Assembly: GCF_000739065.1 (NCBI RefSeq)
Contig: NZ_CP009149.1
Coordinates: 682,001-746,000 of the forward strand
Reading direction: 5' to 3'
DNA length: 64,000 nt
From: Methanocaldococcus bathoardescens
Lineage (GTDB): Archaea; AGJL01; Methanococci; Methanococcales; Methanocaldococcaceae
Of the stretch, positions 39,650-49,819 are shown piece by piece. Numbering within the stretch: position 1 is the first letter of the stretch; each line of letters opens with the position of its first letter. The notes beneath the pieces are model-generated. The model had not been told where the DNA came from. It saw only the letters and a list, made by a program, of their open reading frames with translations, and searched no databases. A program made the translations under genes and the position numbers.

Positions 39650-41257
39650 ATGATTTGCTTAGGATTAGAAGGAACTGCAGAAAAAACTGGAGTAGGAATT
39701 GTTACTTCGGATGGAGAAGTTTTATTTAACAAAACTATCATGTATAAACCACCAAAACAGGGAATTAACCCAAGAGAAGCTGCTGACCACCATGCTGAAA
39801 CATTTCCTAAGTTGATAAAGGAAGCTTTTGAAGTAGTTGATAAAAATGAAATTGACTTAATTGCCTTTTCTCAAGGGCCAGGATTAGGGCCAAGTTTGAG
39901 AGTTACTGCAACAGTAGCGAGAACTCTCTCTTTAACATTAAAAAAACCAATAATTGGAGTTAATCATTGCATAGCTCACATAGAAATTGGTAAATTAACT
40001 ACTGAAGCAGAAGACCCTCTAACCCTATATGTTAGTGGAGGAAACACCCAAGTCATTGCCTATGTCTCAAAAAAATATAGGGTCTTTGGAGAGACATTAG
40101 ATATAGCCGTTGGTAACTGCTTAGACCAATTTGCAAGGTATATAAATTTACCACATCCGGGAGGGCCTTATATAGAGGAGTTAGCAAAGAAAGGAGAAAA
40201 GCTTATAGATTTACCATATACAGTTAAAGGAATGGATATTGCCTTTTCTGGATTGCTAACAGCGGCTATGAGGGCTTATGACGCTGGAGAGAAATTGGAA
40301 GATATATGCTATTCCCTACAAGAGTATGCATTCTCAATGCTTACCGAGATTACAGAGAGAGCTTTAGCTCACACAAATAAAGGAGAAGTTATGCTTGTTG
40401 GGGGAGTAGCTGCAAACAATAGATTGAGAGAGATGTTAAAAGCAATGTGTGAAGGGCAAAATGTAGATTTCTATGTGCCACCAAAAGAGTTTTGTGGTGA
40501 TAATGGAGCTATGATTGCATGGCTTGGTTTGTTAATGCATAAAAATGGAAAATGGATGAGTTTAGATGAAACAAAGGTAATTCCAAACTATAGAACAGAC
40601 ATGGTTGAAGTTAATTGGATAAAAGAAATTAAAGGTAAAGAAAGGAAGATTCCAGAACATTTAATTGGCAAAGGGGCAGAAGCAGATATTAAAAAAGATA
40701 AGTATTTGGATTTTGATGTAATTATCAAGGAGAGGGTTAAAAAAAGCTATAGGGATGAGAGATTAGATGAAAAGATAAGAAAGAGTAGAACAGCAAGAGA
40801 AGCGAGATATTTAGCAATGGTTAAAGATTTTGGCATCCCAGCTCCATACATTTTTGATGTTGATTTGGATAGGAAGAGAATTATGATGAGCTACATTAAT
40901 GGCAAATTAGCTAAAGATGTTATAGAGGATAATTTAGATATTGCCTATAAAATTGGGGAGATTGTTGGGAAATTGCATAAAAATGATGTCATACATAACG
41001 ATTTAACCACATCTAACTTTTTATATGATGGAAATCTCTATATTATTGACTTTGGTTTAGGAAAAATTTCAAATCTTGATGAGGATAAAGCAGTAGATTT
41101 AATAGTCTTTAAAAAAGCTGTTCTATCTACCCATCATGAAAAGTTTCAGGAAATTTGGGATAAATTCTTAGAAGGTTATAAAAGTGTCTATGATAGATGG
41201 GAGGTTATTCTAAAATTAATGAAAGATGTTGAAAGAAGAGCGAGATACGTTGAATAA
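39650..41257 (+). CDS. Kae1-Bud32 fusion, tRNA threonylcarbamoyl-adenosine synthesis
   Basis: The 535-residue fusion has a Kae1/TsaD domain (about 1-325) with metal-binding [10 protein letters not shown] and nucleotide motifs [12 protein letters not shown] and [14 protein letters not shown] Bud32 kinase-like domain (about 340-535) has [22 protein letters not shown] and IIDFGLGKI. These are the core of the KEOPS complex that makes t6A at position 37 of ANN-decoding tRNAs. ATG 39650 follows GAGTGATACT; the TTG at 39638 is unlikely. Fusion of these two genes is normal in methanogens. Confidence 0.94.
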   Translation: MICLGLEGTAEKTGVGIVTSDGEVLFNKTIMYKPPKQGINPREAADHHAETFPKLIKEAFEVVDKNEIDLIAFSQGPGLGPSLRVTATVARTLSLTLKKPIIGVNHCIAHIEIGKLTTEAEDPLTLYVSGGNTQVIAYVSKKYRVFGETLDIAVGNCLDQFARYINLPHPGGPYIEELAKKGEKLIDLPYTVKGMDIAFSGLLTAAMRAYDAGEKLEDICYSLQEYAFSMLTEITERALAHTNKGEVMLVGGVAANNRLREMLKAMCEGQNVDFYVPPKEFCGDNGAMIAWLGLLMHKNGKWMSLDETKVIPNYRTDMVEVNWIKEIKGKERKIPEHLIGKGAEADIKKDKYLDFDVIIKERVKKSYRDERLDEKIRKSRTAREARYLAMVKDFGIPAPYIFDVDLDRKRIMMSYINGKLAKDVIEDNLDIAYKIGEIVGKLHKNDVIHNDLTTSNFLYDGNLYIIDFGLGKISNLDEDKAVDLIVFKKAVLSTHHEKFQEIWDKFLEGYKSVYDRWEVILKLMKDVERRARYVE

Positions 41258-41318
41258 AATATTTATAAGATTATCCATAGATAGTGAAATAAAAACTTTA
41301 AACTAAAGAGGTGTAAAT

Positions 41319-41612
41319 GTGGTAACCAAAGAAGATGTTTTAAAAGCTCTAAAAACAGTTGCAGACCCCCACATGGGAATAAGCATTGTAGATATGGGTT
41401 TAGTTAGAGATGTAGAAGTTGATGAAGAAGGAAATGTTAAATTCAAAATAATTCCAACAAACCCCGCATGTATGAGTGTTTTAGGTATGGCATTCCAGGC
41501 AAAAGATGCTGTTAAGTCATTAGAAGGCGTTAAAAGTGTTGAAGTTGTTGTTGAAGGACACATGATGGAAAAAGAGATTAATGAAATGTTAAAAGAGAAA
41601 GATAAAGAGTAA
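41319..41612 (+). CDS. MIP18/SufT-like (DUF59) iron-sulfur assembly protein
   Basis: The 97-residue protein matches the DUF59 domain: DPHMGISIVDMGLVRDVEVD near residues 18-37 and TNPACMSVLG with a conserved cysteine near residue 51. Relatives (SufT, MIP18/Cia2) help insert Fe-S clusters. The start is GTG at 41319 behind GAGGTG. It ends 7 bp before the convergent TatD-like gene. Confidence 0.82.
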   Translation: MVTKEDVLKALKTVADPHMGISIVDMGLVRDVEVDEEGNVKFKIIPTNPACMSVLGMAFQAKDAVKSLEGVKSVEVVVEGHMMEKEINEMLKEKDKE

Positions 41613-41618
41613 ACAAAC

Positions 41619-42461
41619 TCAAAATTCTAACTCAACATTATAAATCTTTTCTATATTCTCTTTATGGATTTTATAAACCATCTCTTCACTTAAAATCTCT
41701 TTTTCAATTAATTTTCTTGTAACCCTTGGGACTGTTTTAATCCCCAAAACAACTCCAGGTCTCTTTAAGTCATCTATATAGTCAGTTTCCATAACAAATC
41801 TTAAAGATTTTTTAATAATATTTTCATTTACTCTTGAAGCTAAAATTGATGGAAATATGCCATATTTCTCTCCTTCCAAAACCATATCTCCGCAGTGATG
41901 CTTTATAACTTTTTCAGGACTTAACCCTATTTCCTTAGCCATCTCAGAAAATTCTTTAAATTGCTCTTCAGTTGAACTCTCAGCATGTATCTGTATTGCA
42001 CATCCAATATCTTTAGCTAAGCTCATACAGTATTTTAAAATCTCATTTGATGCATTCCAAACATCTTCATCAACTTTATAATGAGGTCTTCCAACCTCAC
42101 CAATGCCAACTATAAAATCGTGTTCTTCAACAAGCTTTTTTGCATAATTTAGAGCATTGATAATTTTTTCTTTTGCTTCTTCCAAACTCATAAATTTCAT
42201 TAAATAGGTTAGCTCAGCAGGATGAACGCCAACTAAACCAAAAGCTTTAACTGGTGTGTTTTTATTTATTTTTTCTATATCTTTAACCAATATATCCATT
42301 GATTTTGTTAAATCCCCATCAAATGTTGGCTTATTTAAAATAATCATTACTTTTCCTCCAGCATTGTAAAATATTTTTGCAACTTTTTCAGCTCCATATC
42401 CATTTTTATCATCAACATGAATATGATTGTCCGTAACTGGCAGATTTTTTAAAACATCCAT
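41619..42461 (-). CDS. TatD-related metal-dependent hydrolase
   Basis: The 280-residue TIM-barrel protein has the N-terminal metal motif DNHIHVDD (about residue 11). Further conserved residues are in GVHPAELTY, GIGEVGRPHY, IHAESS and HHCGDM, ending METDYIDD with the last metal Asp. This agrees with TatD-like amidohydrolase-fold enzymes, possibly nucleases; the substrate is unproven. It lies 32 bp downstream of hflX on the same strand. Confidence 0.8.
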   Translation of the reverse strand: MDVLKNLPVTDNHIHVDDKNGYGAEKVAKIFYNAGGKVMIILNKPTFDGDLTKSMDILVKDIEKINKNTPVKAFGLVGVHPAELTYLMKFMSLEEAKEKIINALNYAKKLVEEHDFIVGIGEVGRPHYKVDEDVWNASNEILKYCMSLAKDIGCAIQIHAESSTEEQFKEFSEMAKEIGLSPEKVIKHHCGDMVLEGEKYGIFPSILASRVNENIIKKSLRFVMETDYIDDLKRPGVVLGIKTVPRVTRKLIEKEILSEEMVYKIHKENIEKIYNVELEF

Positions 42462-42493
42462 TATTTCACCAATTTAATTCATTAAATGGAAAG

Positions 42494-43732
42494 TCATGCG
42501 ATGATTTTATGCAATTTTAAAATTCTATTAACATCCTTCTCTTTAGCTCTAAATGTTATTATATGCTTGTCTTCATCTAAAATGTCTTCAATAATCTCAG
42601 TATTTTCATATAAATAGGATATCAGTTTTGGATTATTTGTCTCTATTGTTCCTATTGATAGATTTAGATTATCTATGATTTTCTCAATTAATAAATCAAT
42701 ATTTATATTATATTTTGCAGAGACAAATATTGGATTTACAATGTATCTATCTAACTCCTCCAAAATTCTTTTCTTCTTTTCCTCTGTAATTTTATCAACT
42801 TTGTTGAATACAGTTATTATTGGTGATTTGCAATTAATTTTACTTAAAATTTCATGATTTACCTTTAATTTTCTTTTAATTTCCTCAATATCATCAGATG
42901 CATCTACAACAATTAAGATTAAATCGCTATCTGCACTCTCTTCAATTGTTGATAAAAATGCCTCAATCATGAATGGCGGTAAATCATCAATAAATCCAAC
43001 TGTATCAGTAACCAATATCTTTCTTTTAATACCTTTTATAGCCCTTGTTGTTGTAGTTAATGTTGTAAAAACTTGATTTTTCGATTCTTTGCTCTCTCCA
43101 GTTAGAGCATTTAACAAACTTGTTTTTCCTGCATTTGTATAACCAATCAAACCAACTGAATCAAATTTTTCCCTACTTTTTCTTGCTATCCTTCTATGTT
43201 CTCTAACTTTCTCTAATTTTCTTTTTATTGTTGCTATTTCTCTCTTTACTTTTTGGTAGTATTTTTCAACTTCATAATCCCCATATCCCCCAAATCCTGG
43301 TTGTTCTCCCATCTTTGCCAATCTAACCTTTTCCCTTGCTCTTGGCAATTCATACTGTAACTCTGCCAATCTAACTTGTAATTGAGCTTCTTTAGTTCTT
43401 GCGTGCTTATAGAATATCCTCAAAACAAGTTCAATCTTATCAATAACTTCAACCTTAAATTTCTTAGCCAAGTTGTATTTTTGAGATGGGGTTAAGATAT
43501 TTCCAACTATAACAATCTCAATATCTTCCTCTTTAATTTTTTCAGCTAATTTTTCAACTAAACCACTACCAATTTGATATTTTGGGTCTGGTTTTCTTAT
43601 TTGAACCACTGTTTTTATTGGGTTATAAAGAACTTCAGCCAATTCTTTTAGTTCTTCTATACTTTTATTATCAAACTTGTTATCTTTTCTTAAAATTAAC
43701 AATGCTCTTCTCTTAATTCTATCTCCCCCCAT
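42494..43732 (-). CDS. hflX: HflX-type ribosome-associated GTPase
   Basis: This 412-residue protein has the HflX N-terminal nucleotide-binding domain (ending with the helical stretch ELPRAREKVRLAKMGEQPGF). A G domain follows: G1 GYTNAGKTS near residue 197, G3 DTVGFIDDLP and G4 NKVDK. HflX acts on ribosomes, including stalled or stressed ones. The ATG at 43732 starts MGGDRIKRR and has the purine run GGGGGGAGAT after, not before it, so the message may be nearly leaderless or start slightly further in. Confidence 0.88.
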   Translation of the reverse strand: MGGDRIKRRALLILRKDNKFDNKSIEELKELAEVLYNPIKTVVQIRKPDPKYQIGSGLVEKLAEKIKEEDIEIVIVGNILTPSQKYNLAKKFKVEVIDKIELVLRIFYKHARTKEAQLQVRLAELQYELPRAREKVRLAKMGEQPGFGGYGDYEVEKYYQKVKREIATIKRKLEKVREHRRIARKSREKFDSVGLIGYTNAGKTSLLNALTGESKESKNQVFTTLTTTTRAIKGIKRKILVTDTVGFIDDLPPFMIEAFLSTIEESADSDLILIVVDASDDIEEIKRKLKVNHEILSKINCKSPIITVFNKVDKITEEKKKRILEELDRYIVNPIFVSAKYNINIDLLIEKIIDNLNLSIGTIETNNPKLISYLYENTEIIEDILDEDKHIITFRAKEKDVNRILKLHKIIA

Positions 43733-43780
43733 TTTAATTTTTTAAATTTTAAATTGTTAAAATAGATTATGAAAATTCAA

Positions 43781-43788
43781 TATATAAA
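43781..43788 (-). promoter_or_regulatory. TATA box for hflX
   Basis: Read on the minus strand this is TTTATATA, preceded by GGGCAAGA. It is 49 bp upstream of the hflX start, predicting a leader of about 20-25 nt. Confidence 0.5.
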
Positions 43789-43840
43789 TCTTGCCCTTAT
43801 TAAAAAAGAAAATAAAATCTAATCAATTTTATAGAAACTC

Positions 43841-44340
43841 AAGACTGTTAAATTATCGATAACCCCCAATTGTAGAATACTATGACTTTTTATCCAACTA
43901 ATAACTGTATTAAACTCACTATTATTAGGAAATATGTTAAATAATGCTTTTGTTCTTCGTTTAAGCAGTGAGAAGAAGCTTTCTATACAATTTCTCAGTC
44001 CAAATCGAACCCTTTCAAATTTTAAGCCCAACCTCTGCAACGCCCAATCTTTAGAATCCACCATCGACTAAAATCTTAGGCTTATTCGAGCAAAATTTTA
44101 ATATGCCCCTAACGAATAATATAGTATCAAGGTAATTTCTTGTCTCTGATATATAAACTCCCAAGCATTCTTTCGATTCAACGTCGATAGTAGACCATAC
44201 GTAAATAGTTTTATCTCCAACCTTTAGTTTGGTCTCATCGATTGCAATTAAGTTTCTTATACCCTTCTTAGGTTCGTTTAAAACCTCTTTAACCTTGTGA
44301 TAATAAGTTCTAACTGATTCGTGGCTTATGCTTTCGAATT
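43841..44340 (-). pseudogene. Decayed IS6-type element and transposase fragment
   Basis: The sequence is clearly related to the intact element at 12437-13138. It encodes [40 protein letters not shown] and [17 protein letters not shown]. The first 50 residues or so are missing, a frameshift lies near 44055-44065, and the terminal repeat has decayed to AAGACTGTTA at 43841. At 44340 the homology stops abruptly and PE5 sequence begins. It is not functional. Confidence 0.88.
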
Positions 44341-44436
44341 TTTTATAAACTGAAATGAATAAGGTATTTATAAACGCCTTTCCAAAGGAGATATTCAAAT
44401 CTTCCTTAATAAATTTTAATAACTTGCAAAGAACTA
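44341..44436. repeat. PE5: truncated palindromic element beside the IS6 remnant
   Basis: The inner part (TGAATAAGG, then a degenerate CGCCTTT/AAAGGAG hairpin, then CAAATCTTCCTTAATAAA) follows PE4 closely. The right arm CTTGCAAAGAACTA resembles the PE3 arm. The matching left arm is absent because IS6 sequence is fused at 44340. It ends 16 bp before the DUF364 start. Confidence 0.75.
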
Positions 44437-44452
44437 TTAAACTGTGGTAAGT

Positions 44453-45160
44453 ATGATAGATGTTAAAGAAATGTTAAAAGAACTCGCTGAAGAAAATAGC
44501 TTACTAAATGAAGATGTTGAGATTAAAATATCAGATACTAAGTTAGATACAGCAAGAATTAAAGATTATCCATTAATGAGTGGAAAAGAGATTTTGTTGA
44601 GAGCTAATTTCAAAGGATGTTATGGAGATGCATTTACAGATAAACCAGTTGAATTTAAAGGAACAATTAGAGAGCTCTTAGATAAAGGAAATAGAGCTGA
44701 GATAATTGCCACTTTAAATGCTGTAATGAGATTTCTTGGTTTAATTGATAAAACTGTCCATTGTACTGGAGATGAGCCAGAAAAATGTGCAAAAAAGTTA
44801 GTAGAGTATTTAAAAGAATTAAAGCTAAAAAAGATTGGGATTATTGGATTTCAGCCAGCGTTTGTTAAAGAAATTGTTAGTAACTTTGGCTCTGAAAATG
44901 TTATAGTTAGCGATTTAAATCCAGAAAATGTTGGAAAAATAAAATATGGGGCTAAAATTATTCATGGGAAGTATAATGAAGAGCTGATAAAAAATTCAGA
45001 TGTTGTTTTAGCTACTGGCTCAACTATAGCTAATGAAACTTTTGAAGAAATTTGGGAGTTGGCTAAAAAATACAACAAAAGAATTATCTTCTATGGAACA
45101 ACAATTGCTGGAATGGCTAAAATATTAGGAGTTGAGAGATTCTGCATATTTGGGAGATGA
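44453..45160 (+). CDS. DUF364-family protein, putative metal-chelate related
   Basis: The protein has 235 residues from the ATG at 44453; a GTG at 44444 is in frame but forms the GTGGTAAGT binding site. It has an N-terminal DUF4213-like region ([12 protein letters not shown]) and a Rossmann-like C-terminal half ([20 protein letters not shown] and [15 protein letters not shown]). The DUF364 family is often called heavy-metal chelation protein; that label is unproven. Its promoter region is occupied by PE5. Confidence 0.8.
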   Translation: MIDVKEMLKELAEENSLLNEDVEIKISDTKLDTARIKDYPLMSGKEILLRANFKGCYGDAFTDKPVEFKGTIRELLDKGNRAEIIATLNAVMRFLGLIDKTVHCTGDEPEKCAKKLVEYLKELKLKKIGIIGFQPAFVKEIVSNFGSENVIVSDLNPENVGKIKYGAKIIHGKYNEELIKNSDVVLATGSTIANETFEEIWELAKKYNKRIIFYGTTIAGMAKILGVERFCIFGR

Positions 45161-45326
45161 TATTGCTCAAAATTGAAAATATTTGAAATCTCATTTTTAT
45201 CATTTCCTCAAGATTTCTATCCATTTACGGGCTTTGTTGGGTTTTTAAACTTTGCAAGGGAAGTTTATAAAGCTATATATCACCCAATTTGGAAAATAAT
45301 AGAATTCAAATATGAAATTTGAAATT
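45161..45326. other. Gap between convergent DUF364 and hel308 genes
   Basis: This 166-bp stretch contains an imperfect palindrome TTCAAATATGAAATTTGAA at 45307-45325 next to the hel308 stop codon. I see no open frame or known motif in the rest. Confidence 0.3.
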
Positions 45327-47411
45327 TTAGAGATTTAATTTTTGCTGTCCAAATTTAACTCCCAACTCATCTAAAATCTTTTTAGCTATCTTCTCTCCAA
45401 TAATTGAAGCTACTTTTGAAGGGTTGTTTATAATATCATCAACATTCCTGATTCCAGCATTATACAGCTTTCTCGCTCTAACCCTTCCAATATACTTTAT
45501 GCTCAACAGCTCAATGATATCTTCCTTAGCTCCATATTCTAACCTTATTTCTAATTTCTCTGGAATATCTGAACTTTTACCAATTATTTTAGCAATCTCT
45601 TTTAAAGCGTGCATCATCCAAATGGCATTTTCAACCTTATATCTTAAAATTCCTGGTTCAATTTTGTATTTCTTTAAAATTTCATCTTCTGGCACTTCAT
45701 TAATCCAATCATACAGCATTTTAGCTGTTTTAAATGCCTCTAAATCCTCAATTTCAAAACTCTTTATCCCAAGAGATTCCATTTCATTAATCAAATCCAA
45801 CTCCTCAGATTTATAAACTCTCAAATTTGGCATCATCTCTAAGGTTTTTGAGATTAAGTATAGATAATAAATCTCTTCTTCATTTTCCATTTCATTTAAA
45901 CCATCTATGATATATTTAGCTGACAACGGGTCTATATAGAGTTCAGAAACCCTCTTTCCTAATTCAGTTGGCATAAAATCAACAATAAACTCATTTTCTT
46001 CCAAAAATCTAATGACTTCATTAATATTTTTAGCAACCTCCCTCAAATTTCCGTATTGATAAGCGTAGAAAGTGTTTTTTATAAACCATTCTAAATCATG
46101 CTCATCCCTAATCTCTCTCGTAGCAATAAGCCCTAAAAGCTGAGTTCTTAAAACTGCCTGATTTGAGAGCTTTGAATATATCGGCTCTGGTCTTTGCGTT
46201 AATGCCTGATAAGCTCTTAAATAATCTCTATCGTTCTTTACTAAAATTATTCCCTCCCCATAAGGGTCTAATCCTGGCCTTCCTGCCCTTCCTATACATT
46301 GCTGAATTTCCATTATTGGAATCGGCCTAATTCCTTTGTTTGTATATCTTGTTAAGTCCTTAACTATTGCCCTTCTGCACGGTAAGTTTAGGCCCGCGCT
46401 AAGGGTTGGGGTTGCACAGATAACCTTAATTAATCTCTCTCTAAAAGCATCTTCAACTATCTTTCTGTGTTGATAAGTTAAACCAGCATGATGAAAGGCA
46501 GAGCCATTTAAAATGCATTCAGCTAAAGTTTTACACATTTCAGTTGGTGGTTCTAAAATAGATAAAATTTCTTCGGCTATTTCCTTTAATTTTCTTTTTT
46601 CTTTATTTGTCAGAAATTTCTTTAAATTTAATTTTTTTGCCTCATTAACAGCTCCTTTTTTAGTGTTGCAGAATACTAAACAACATCCTCCCTCTTTTAC
46701 ACAATCAACAACTAAGTTGTATATGTCGTTATCGTTAATAGCTTCTATCTCTTTATTTCCTCCATTTATGTATTCAATAACCCCTTCTCTATAAATTCCT
46801 TTTTTTAACTCAACAGGCCTCCAATCATCAACTATAAGCTCTGCGTTAAGCCATTCAGCTAACTCATCTGGATTTCCTATTGTAGCTGATAAACCAATAA
46901 TTTGTATATTAAATTCTTTTAATTTAGTTAGTAAAATCTCTAAAGTCCCTCCTCTTGTTTCATCATTAATTAAGTGGATTTCATCAACCACAACAACAGA
47001 AACATCATTAATCCAATCAATTTTATGCCTCCATAGAGAGTCAAGTTTCTCAGCTGTCGTTATAATTAAATTATAGCTGCTCAAATCCTCATCTTCATCG
47101 TAATCTCCAATTGATAAAGCTATTCTCAACCCATACCTCTCATATTTATTTTTAAATTCTTCATATTTCTCTGATGCTAATGCCTTTAAAGGCACTATAA
47201 AAATACCTTTTTTATTTGTAGGCTTTTTATTTTCATCCAATAGGTGGTTTATTAAAGCCATCTCTCCAATTAGTGTTTTTCCTGAAGCTGTTGGTATAGA
47301 AATCAAAAAATTTTTATTTTTATCTAATAAACCTCTCTCTAATGCCTTTTTTTGTGGTGGTCTAAGCTCTACAATGCCAAAGTCATTTAAAACCTCTAAA
47401 ACTTTATTCAT
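45327..47411 (-). CDS. hel308: Hel308/Ski2-type DNA helicase
   Basis: The 694-residue superfamily 2 helicase has motif I IPTASGKTLIGEM (about residue 40), motif II VVVVDEIHLIND (about 137) and motif III GLSATIGNP. Motif VI is QCIGRAGRPGLDPYGEG. A C-terminal helical and HhH part ends LLSIKYIGRVRARKLYNAGI. Hel308 unwinds forked DNA 3' to 5' in repair of stalled forks. It starts 13 bp after the methyltransferase gene on the same strand. Family length is normal. Confidence 0.92.
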   Translation of the reverse strand: MNKVLEVLNDFGIVELRPPQKKALERGLLDKNKNFLISIPTASGKTLIGEMALINHLLDENKKPTNKKGIFIVPLKALASEKYEEFKNKYERYGLRIALSIGDYDEDEDLSSYNLIITTAEKLDSLWRHKIDWINDVSVVVVDEIHLINDETRGGTLEILLTKLKEFNIQIIGLSATIGNPDELAEWLNAELIVDDWRPVELKKGIYREGVIEYINGGNKEIEAINDNDIYNLVVDCVKEGGCCLVFCNTKKGAVNEAKKLNLKKFLTNKEKRKLKEIAEEILSILEPPTEMCKTLAECILNGSAFHHAGLTYQHRKIVEDAFRERLIKVICATPTLSAGLNLPCRRAIVKDLTRYTNKGIRPIPIMEIQQCIGRAGRPGLDPYGEGIILVKNDRDYLRAYQALTQRPEPIYSKLSNQAVLRTQLLGLIATREIRDEHDLEWFIKNTFYAYQYGNLREVAKNINEVIRFLEENEFIVDFMPTELGKRVSELYIDPLSAKYIIDGLNEMENEEEIYYLYLISKTLEMMPNLRVYKSEELDLINEMESLGIKSFEIEDLEAFKTAKMLYDWINEVPEDEILKKYKIEPGILRYKVENAIWMMHALKEIAKIIGKSSDIPEKLEIRLEYGAKEDIIELLSIKYIGRVRARKLYNAGIRNVDDIINNPSKVASIIGEKIAKKILDELGVKFGQQKLNL

Positions 47412-47424
47412 CTTATATCCCCAA

Positions 47425-48042
47425 TTAAATCTTTTCAGCAGAAATAGCTACAAATCCACCTTCTCCATATCCATCTTTAACTTCAACCTTATCAACTTTA
47501 TCAATTTCTTTAAAAATTGTCTGTGTAACCTTTATATTTTTAAATCCTAACTCTTTTAACATTTCTATAACTTCCTTAGCTGATAAAAAATTTGCGTCTT
47601 TGTAAAATTTACTTTTTTGCTTTTTTTCTTCATATATCTTTCCTAAAAAGCTATTTTTATCTATAATTCCGATAATTATTTTTCCTCCGCTTTTTAAAAC
47701 CCTCCTTGCCTCTTCTATCATCTTTTTTGGATTCTCTGCAAACTCTAAGACAGTATTTATTAAAACAAAATCAAACTCTTCATCTTTGAAAGGCAAATCT
47801 TCTCCCTTTGCTATTATAACTTTTATTCCTCTCTTTTCAGCTATTTTGGCCATTTCTTTTGATATATCAACACCAATTTTTATATTAAATGGTTTAGCAA
47901 ATCTTCCAGTTCCTATTCCTATCTCCAACCCTTTACCTTCTGGAATATGTCTTTTTAATGCTTCAATCTCTGATTTATAGATAATTTCGTTTTCATCAAA
48001 CCATCTATCATACTCTTCAGCATATTTATCAAAGACATTCAT
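47425..48042 (-). CDS. Class I SAM-dependent methyltransferase
   Basis: The 205-residue protein has the SAM-binding motif GLEIGIGTGRFAKPFN (about residue 38), the acidic GVDISKEMAKIAEKRG, and DFVLINTVLEF with RRVLKSGGKIIIGII. This is a UbiE-like Rossmann methyltransferase; the substrate cannot be predicted. It begins within the end of the upstream HTH regulator (14-bp overlap) and is followed by hel308. Confidence 0.82.
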   Translation of the reverse strand: MNVFDKYAEEYDRWFDENEIIYKSEIEALKRHIPEGKGLEIGIGTGRFAKPFNIKIGVDISKEMAKIAEKRGIKVIIAKGEDLPFKDEEFDFVLINTVLEFAENPKKMIEEARRVLKSGGKIIIGIIDKNSFLGKIYEEKKQKSKFYKDANFLSAKEVIEMLKELGFKNIKVTQTIFKEIDKVDKVEVKDGYGEGGFVAISAEKI

Positions 48043-48886
48043 ACTTAAAACCCAATTTTTTTATTTTTTTAAGTTCTTTTTTATCTATCTCAATATCTTT
48101 ACCAAAGCTAATAAAGTTTATTGCATGAACTGTCTTTTTATAAAAGTTGGGATATTCAACATTAAAATCTCCATCTACATATTTCAATAAACTCTCATTT
48201 AAAAACAAGCTATAGCCTTCATTAACCAACTCTATAGCCCTAAATGGATTTTTTGTTTTAATTTTTACCTTAAATTTTATCCCTTCTTTCTTTAAAATGT
48301 TATAAACTATCCTCTGTGAGCTAAATCTAACACCAACTAAATTTTTGTAATCAAACTCTTTTTTACTAACCATTACAAAGTTGTCATAGGCAATTAAAAA
48401 TATATTAAAGTCAGAACTACCAATCTCTGACTTTAAAAATCTCTCATCTCCCAACCTATAAATCCAGTAGCTATCATCAACACCCAAAATATCAACAAAT
48501 CCCATTTTTAATAATTTTAAGGCATTATCAAAAGAAGTTATTATTGGATTTTCAAATAATATTTTGGCAATCTCACCACTTACAAATCCAGAAACTGTAA
48601 AAAAGTGATTTTTTAATCTTTTGCTATATGAGTTGTAAGTTTCTAAAATCTCTAAGCCTGTATCTGTTAAAATTGTCCCATTTGGGGATGAATAATATAG
48701 CTTAACCCCTAACTTATTCTCCAATCTTTTTAATTGAATATTAAAAGAAGAAGGGGAAATATTTAACAACTTTGATGCCTCATTTTGAGATTTTGTTTTA
48801 TGTAAAGCCATTAAAAGTTTTATTTGGTTTTGTGTAATTAACTTCCCCTTATATTCAATAGCTAAGCCAATATTAATGTCCTTCAT
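48029..48886 (-). CDS. ModE/LysR-like regulator with ligand-binding domain
   Basis: The 285-residue protein has an N-terminal winged HTH (about 18-75): KLLMALHKTKSQNEASKLLN and SPSSFNIQLKRLENKLGVKL, the pattern of ModE and LysR DNA-binding domains. The C-terminal 180 residues look like a periplasmic-binding-type effector domain (IARILFENP-like opening and SLFLNESLLKYVDGDF). It probably responds to a small ligand. It starts 3 bp after dapF and overlaps the methyltransferase gene, so all three may be cotranscribed. Confidence 0.75.
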   Translation of the reverse strand: MKDINIGLAIEYKGKLITQNQIKLLMALHKTKSQNEASKLLNISPSSFNIQLKRLENKLGVKLYYSSPNGTILTDTGLEILETYNSYSKRLKNHFFTVSGFVSGEIAKILFENPIITSFDNALKLLKMGFVDILGVDDSYWIYRLGDERFLKSEIGSSDFNIFLIAYDNFVMVSKKEFDYKNLVGVRFSSQRIVYNILKKEGIKFKVKIKTKNPFRAIELVNEGYSLFLNESLLKYVDGDFNVEYPNFYKKTVHAINFISFGKDIEIDKKELKKIKKLGFKYECL

Positions 48887-48889
48887 AAT

Positions 48890-49777
48890 TTACCATCCAA
48901 TATTTAGTAGTTTTGCATCATAAACCATTACTGCATCTCCAATCATATAGATGTCATCATCTTTAATTTCAATCTCTAAATCTCCACCATCTAAGTGAGC
49001 TAAAACCCTATTACTTGTTTTACCAAGTTTGTGGGCTATAATTACAGAGGCAGTTGTTCCAGTTCCGCATGCGGTTGTGTATCCAGCTCCTCTTTCCCAG
49101 GTAACAATCCTAATTTCATTAGGATTCAAAACTTTTACAAAATGCACATTAATTCTCTCTGGGAATGCTTCATGGTGCTCTATTTCTTTTCCAATAACAT
49201 CTAAGTGTTCTCTAACAAAATCTAAATCAATACCATTATCTTCAACAAATATAACTGCATGTGGATTTCCTACATTAACTACACTCAACTTAACCTTAGG
49301 TAAATAAGGATTTTTTAATTTTAGCTCTCCATTTAAAAACTCATCATCCTCTTTATAACCATCAACAACCATTGGTATATCTTTTAATTTAAACTTTGGA
49401 ACTCCCATATAGACTTTAATTTTCTTTACTTCATCCCCTTCTATTTCCATTTCAGAAACTCTTAAACCCCCTTTAGTCTCTACTCTCAATGGATTTTTTT
49501 TCATTATTCTCTCATAAACGTATTTTGAGAAGCATCTAATTCCATTACCACACATCTCTGCCTCAGAACCATCACTGTTAAAGATTCTAAATCTCACATC
49601 ATACTCATCAGATGTAGGTTTTTGTATAAAGATGACACCATCAGCCCCAACTGAAAAACCTCTTCTGCAAATTTTTCTTGAAAACTCTGCTTTTTCCTCT
49701 TCTTTAACTTTCTCTCCATCAAACTCATTTATAATTATGTAATCATTCCCAAGAGCGTGCATCTTTGTAAATTCCAT
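48890..49777 (-). CDS. dapF: Diaminopimelate epimerase
   Basis: The 295-residue enzyme has both catalytic cysteines: EMCGNGIRCFSKYVYER (about residue 82) and TTACGTGTTASVIIAH (about residue 242). The start MEFTKMHALGNDYII is also typical. It interconverts LL- and meso-diaminopimelate in lysine synthesis. The ATG at 49777 follows GGTGTTAAAT; in-frame codons back to 49789 are less likely. Confidence 0.94.
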   Translation of the reverse strand: MEFTKMHALGNDYIIINEFDGEKVKEEEKAEFSRKICRRGFSVGADGVIFIQKPTSDEYDVRFRIFNSDGSEAEMCGNGIRCFSKYVYERIMKKNPLRVETKGGLRVSEMEIEGDEVKKIKVYMGVPKFKLKDIPMVVDGYKEDDEFLNGELKLKNPYLPKVKLSVVNVGNPHAVIFVEDNGIDLDFVREHLDVIGKEIEHHEAFPERINVHFVKVLNPNEIRIVTWERGAGYTTACGTGTTASVIIAHKLGKTSNRVLAHLDGGDLEIEIKDDDIYMIGDAVMVYDAKLLNIGW

Positions 49778-49819
49778 ATTTAACACCAAAAAATAGTTTT
49801 TTAATTATAAATTAATGTT

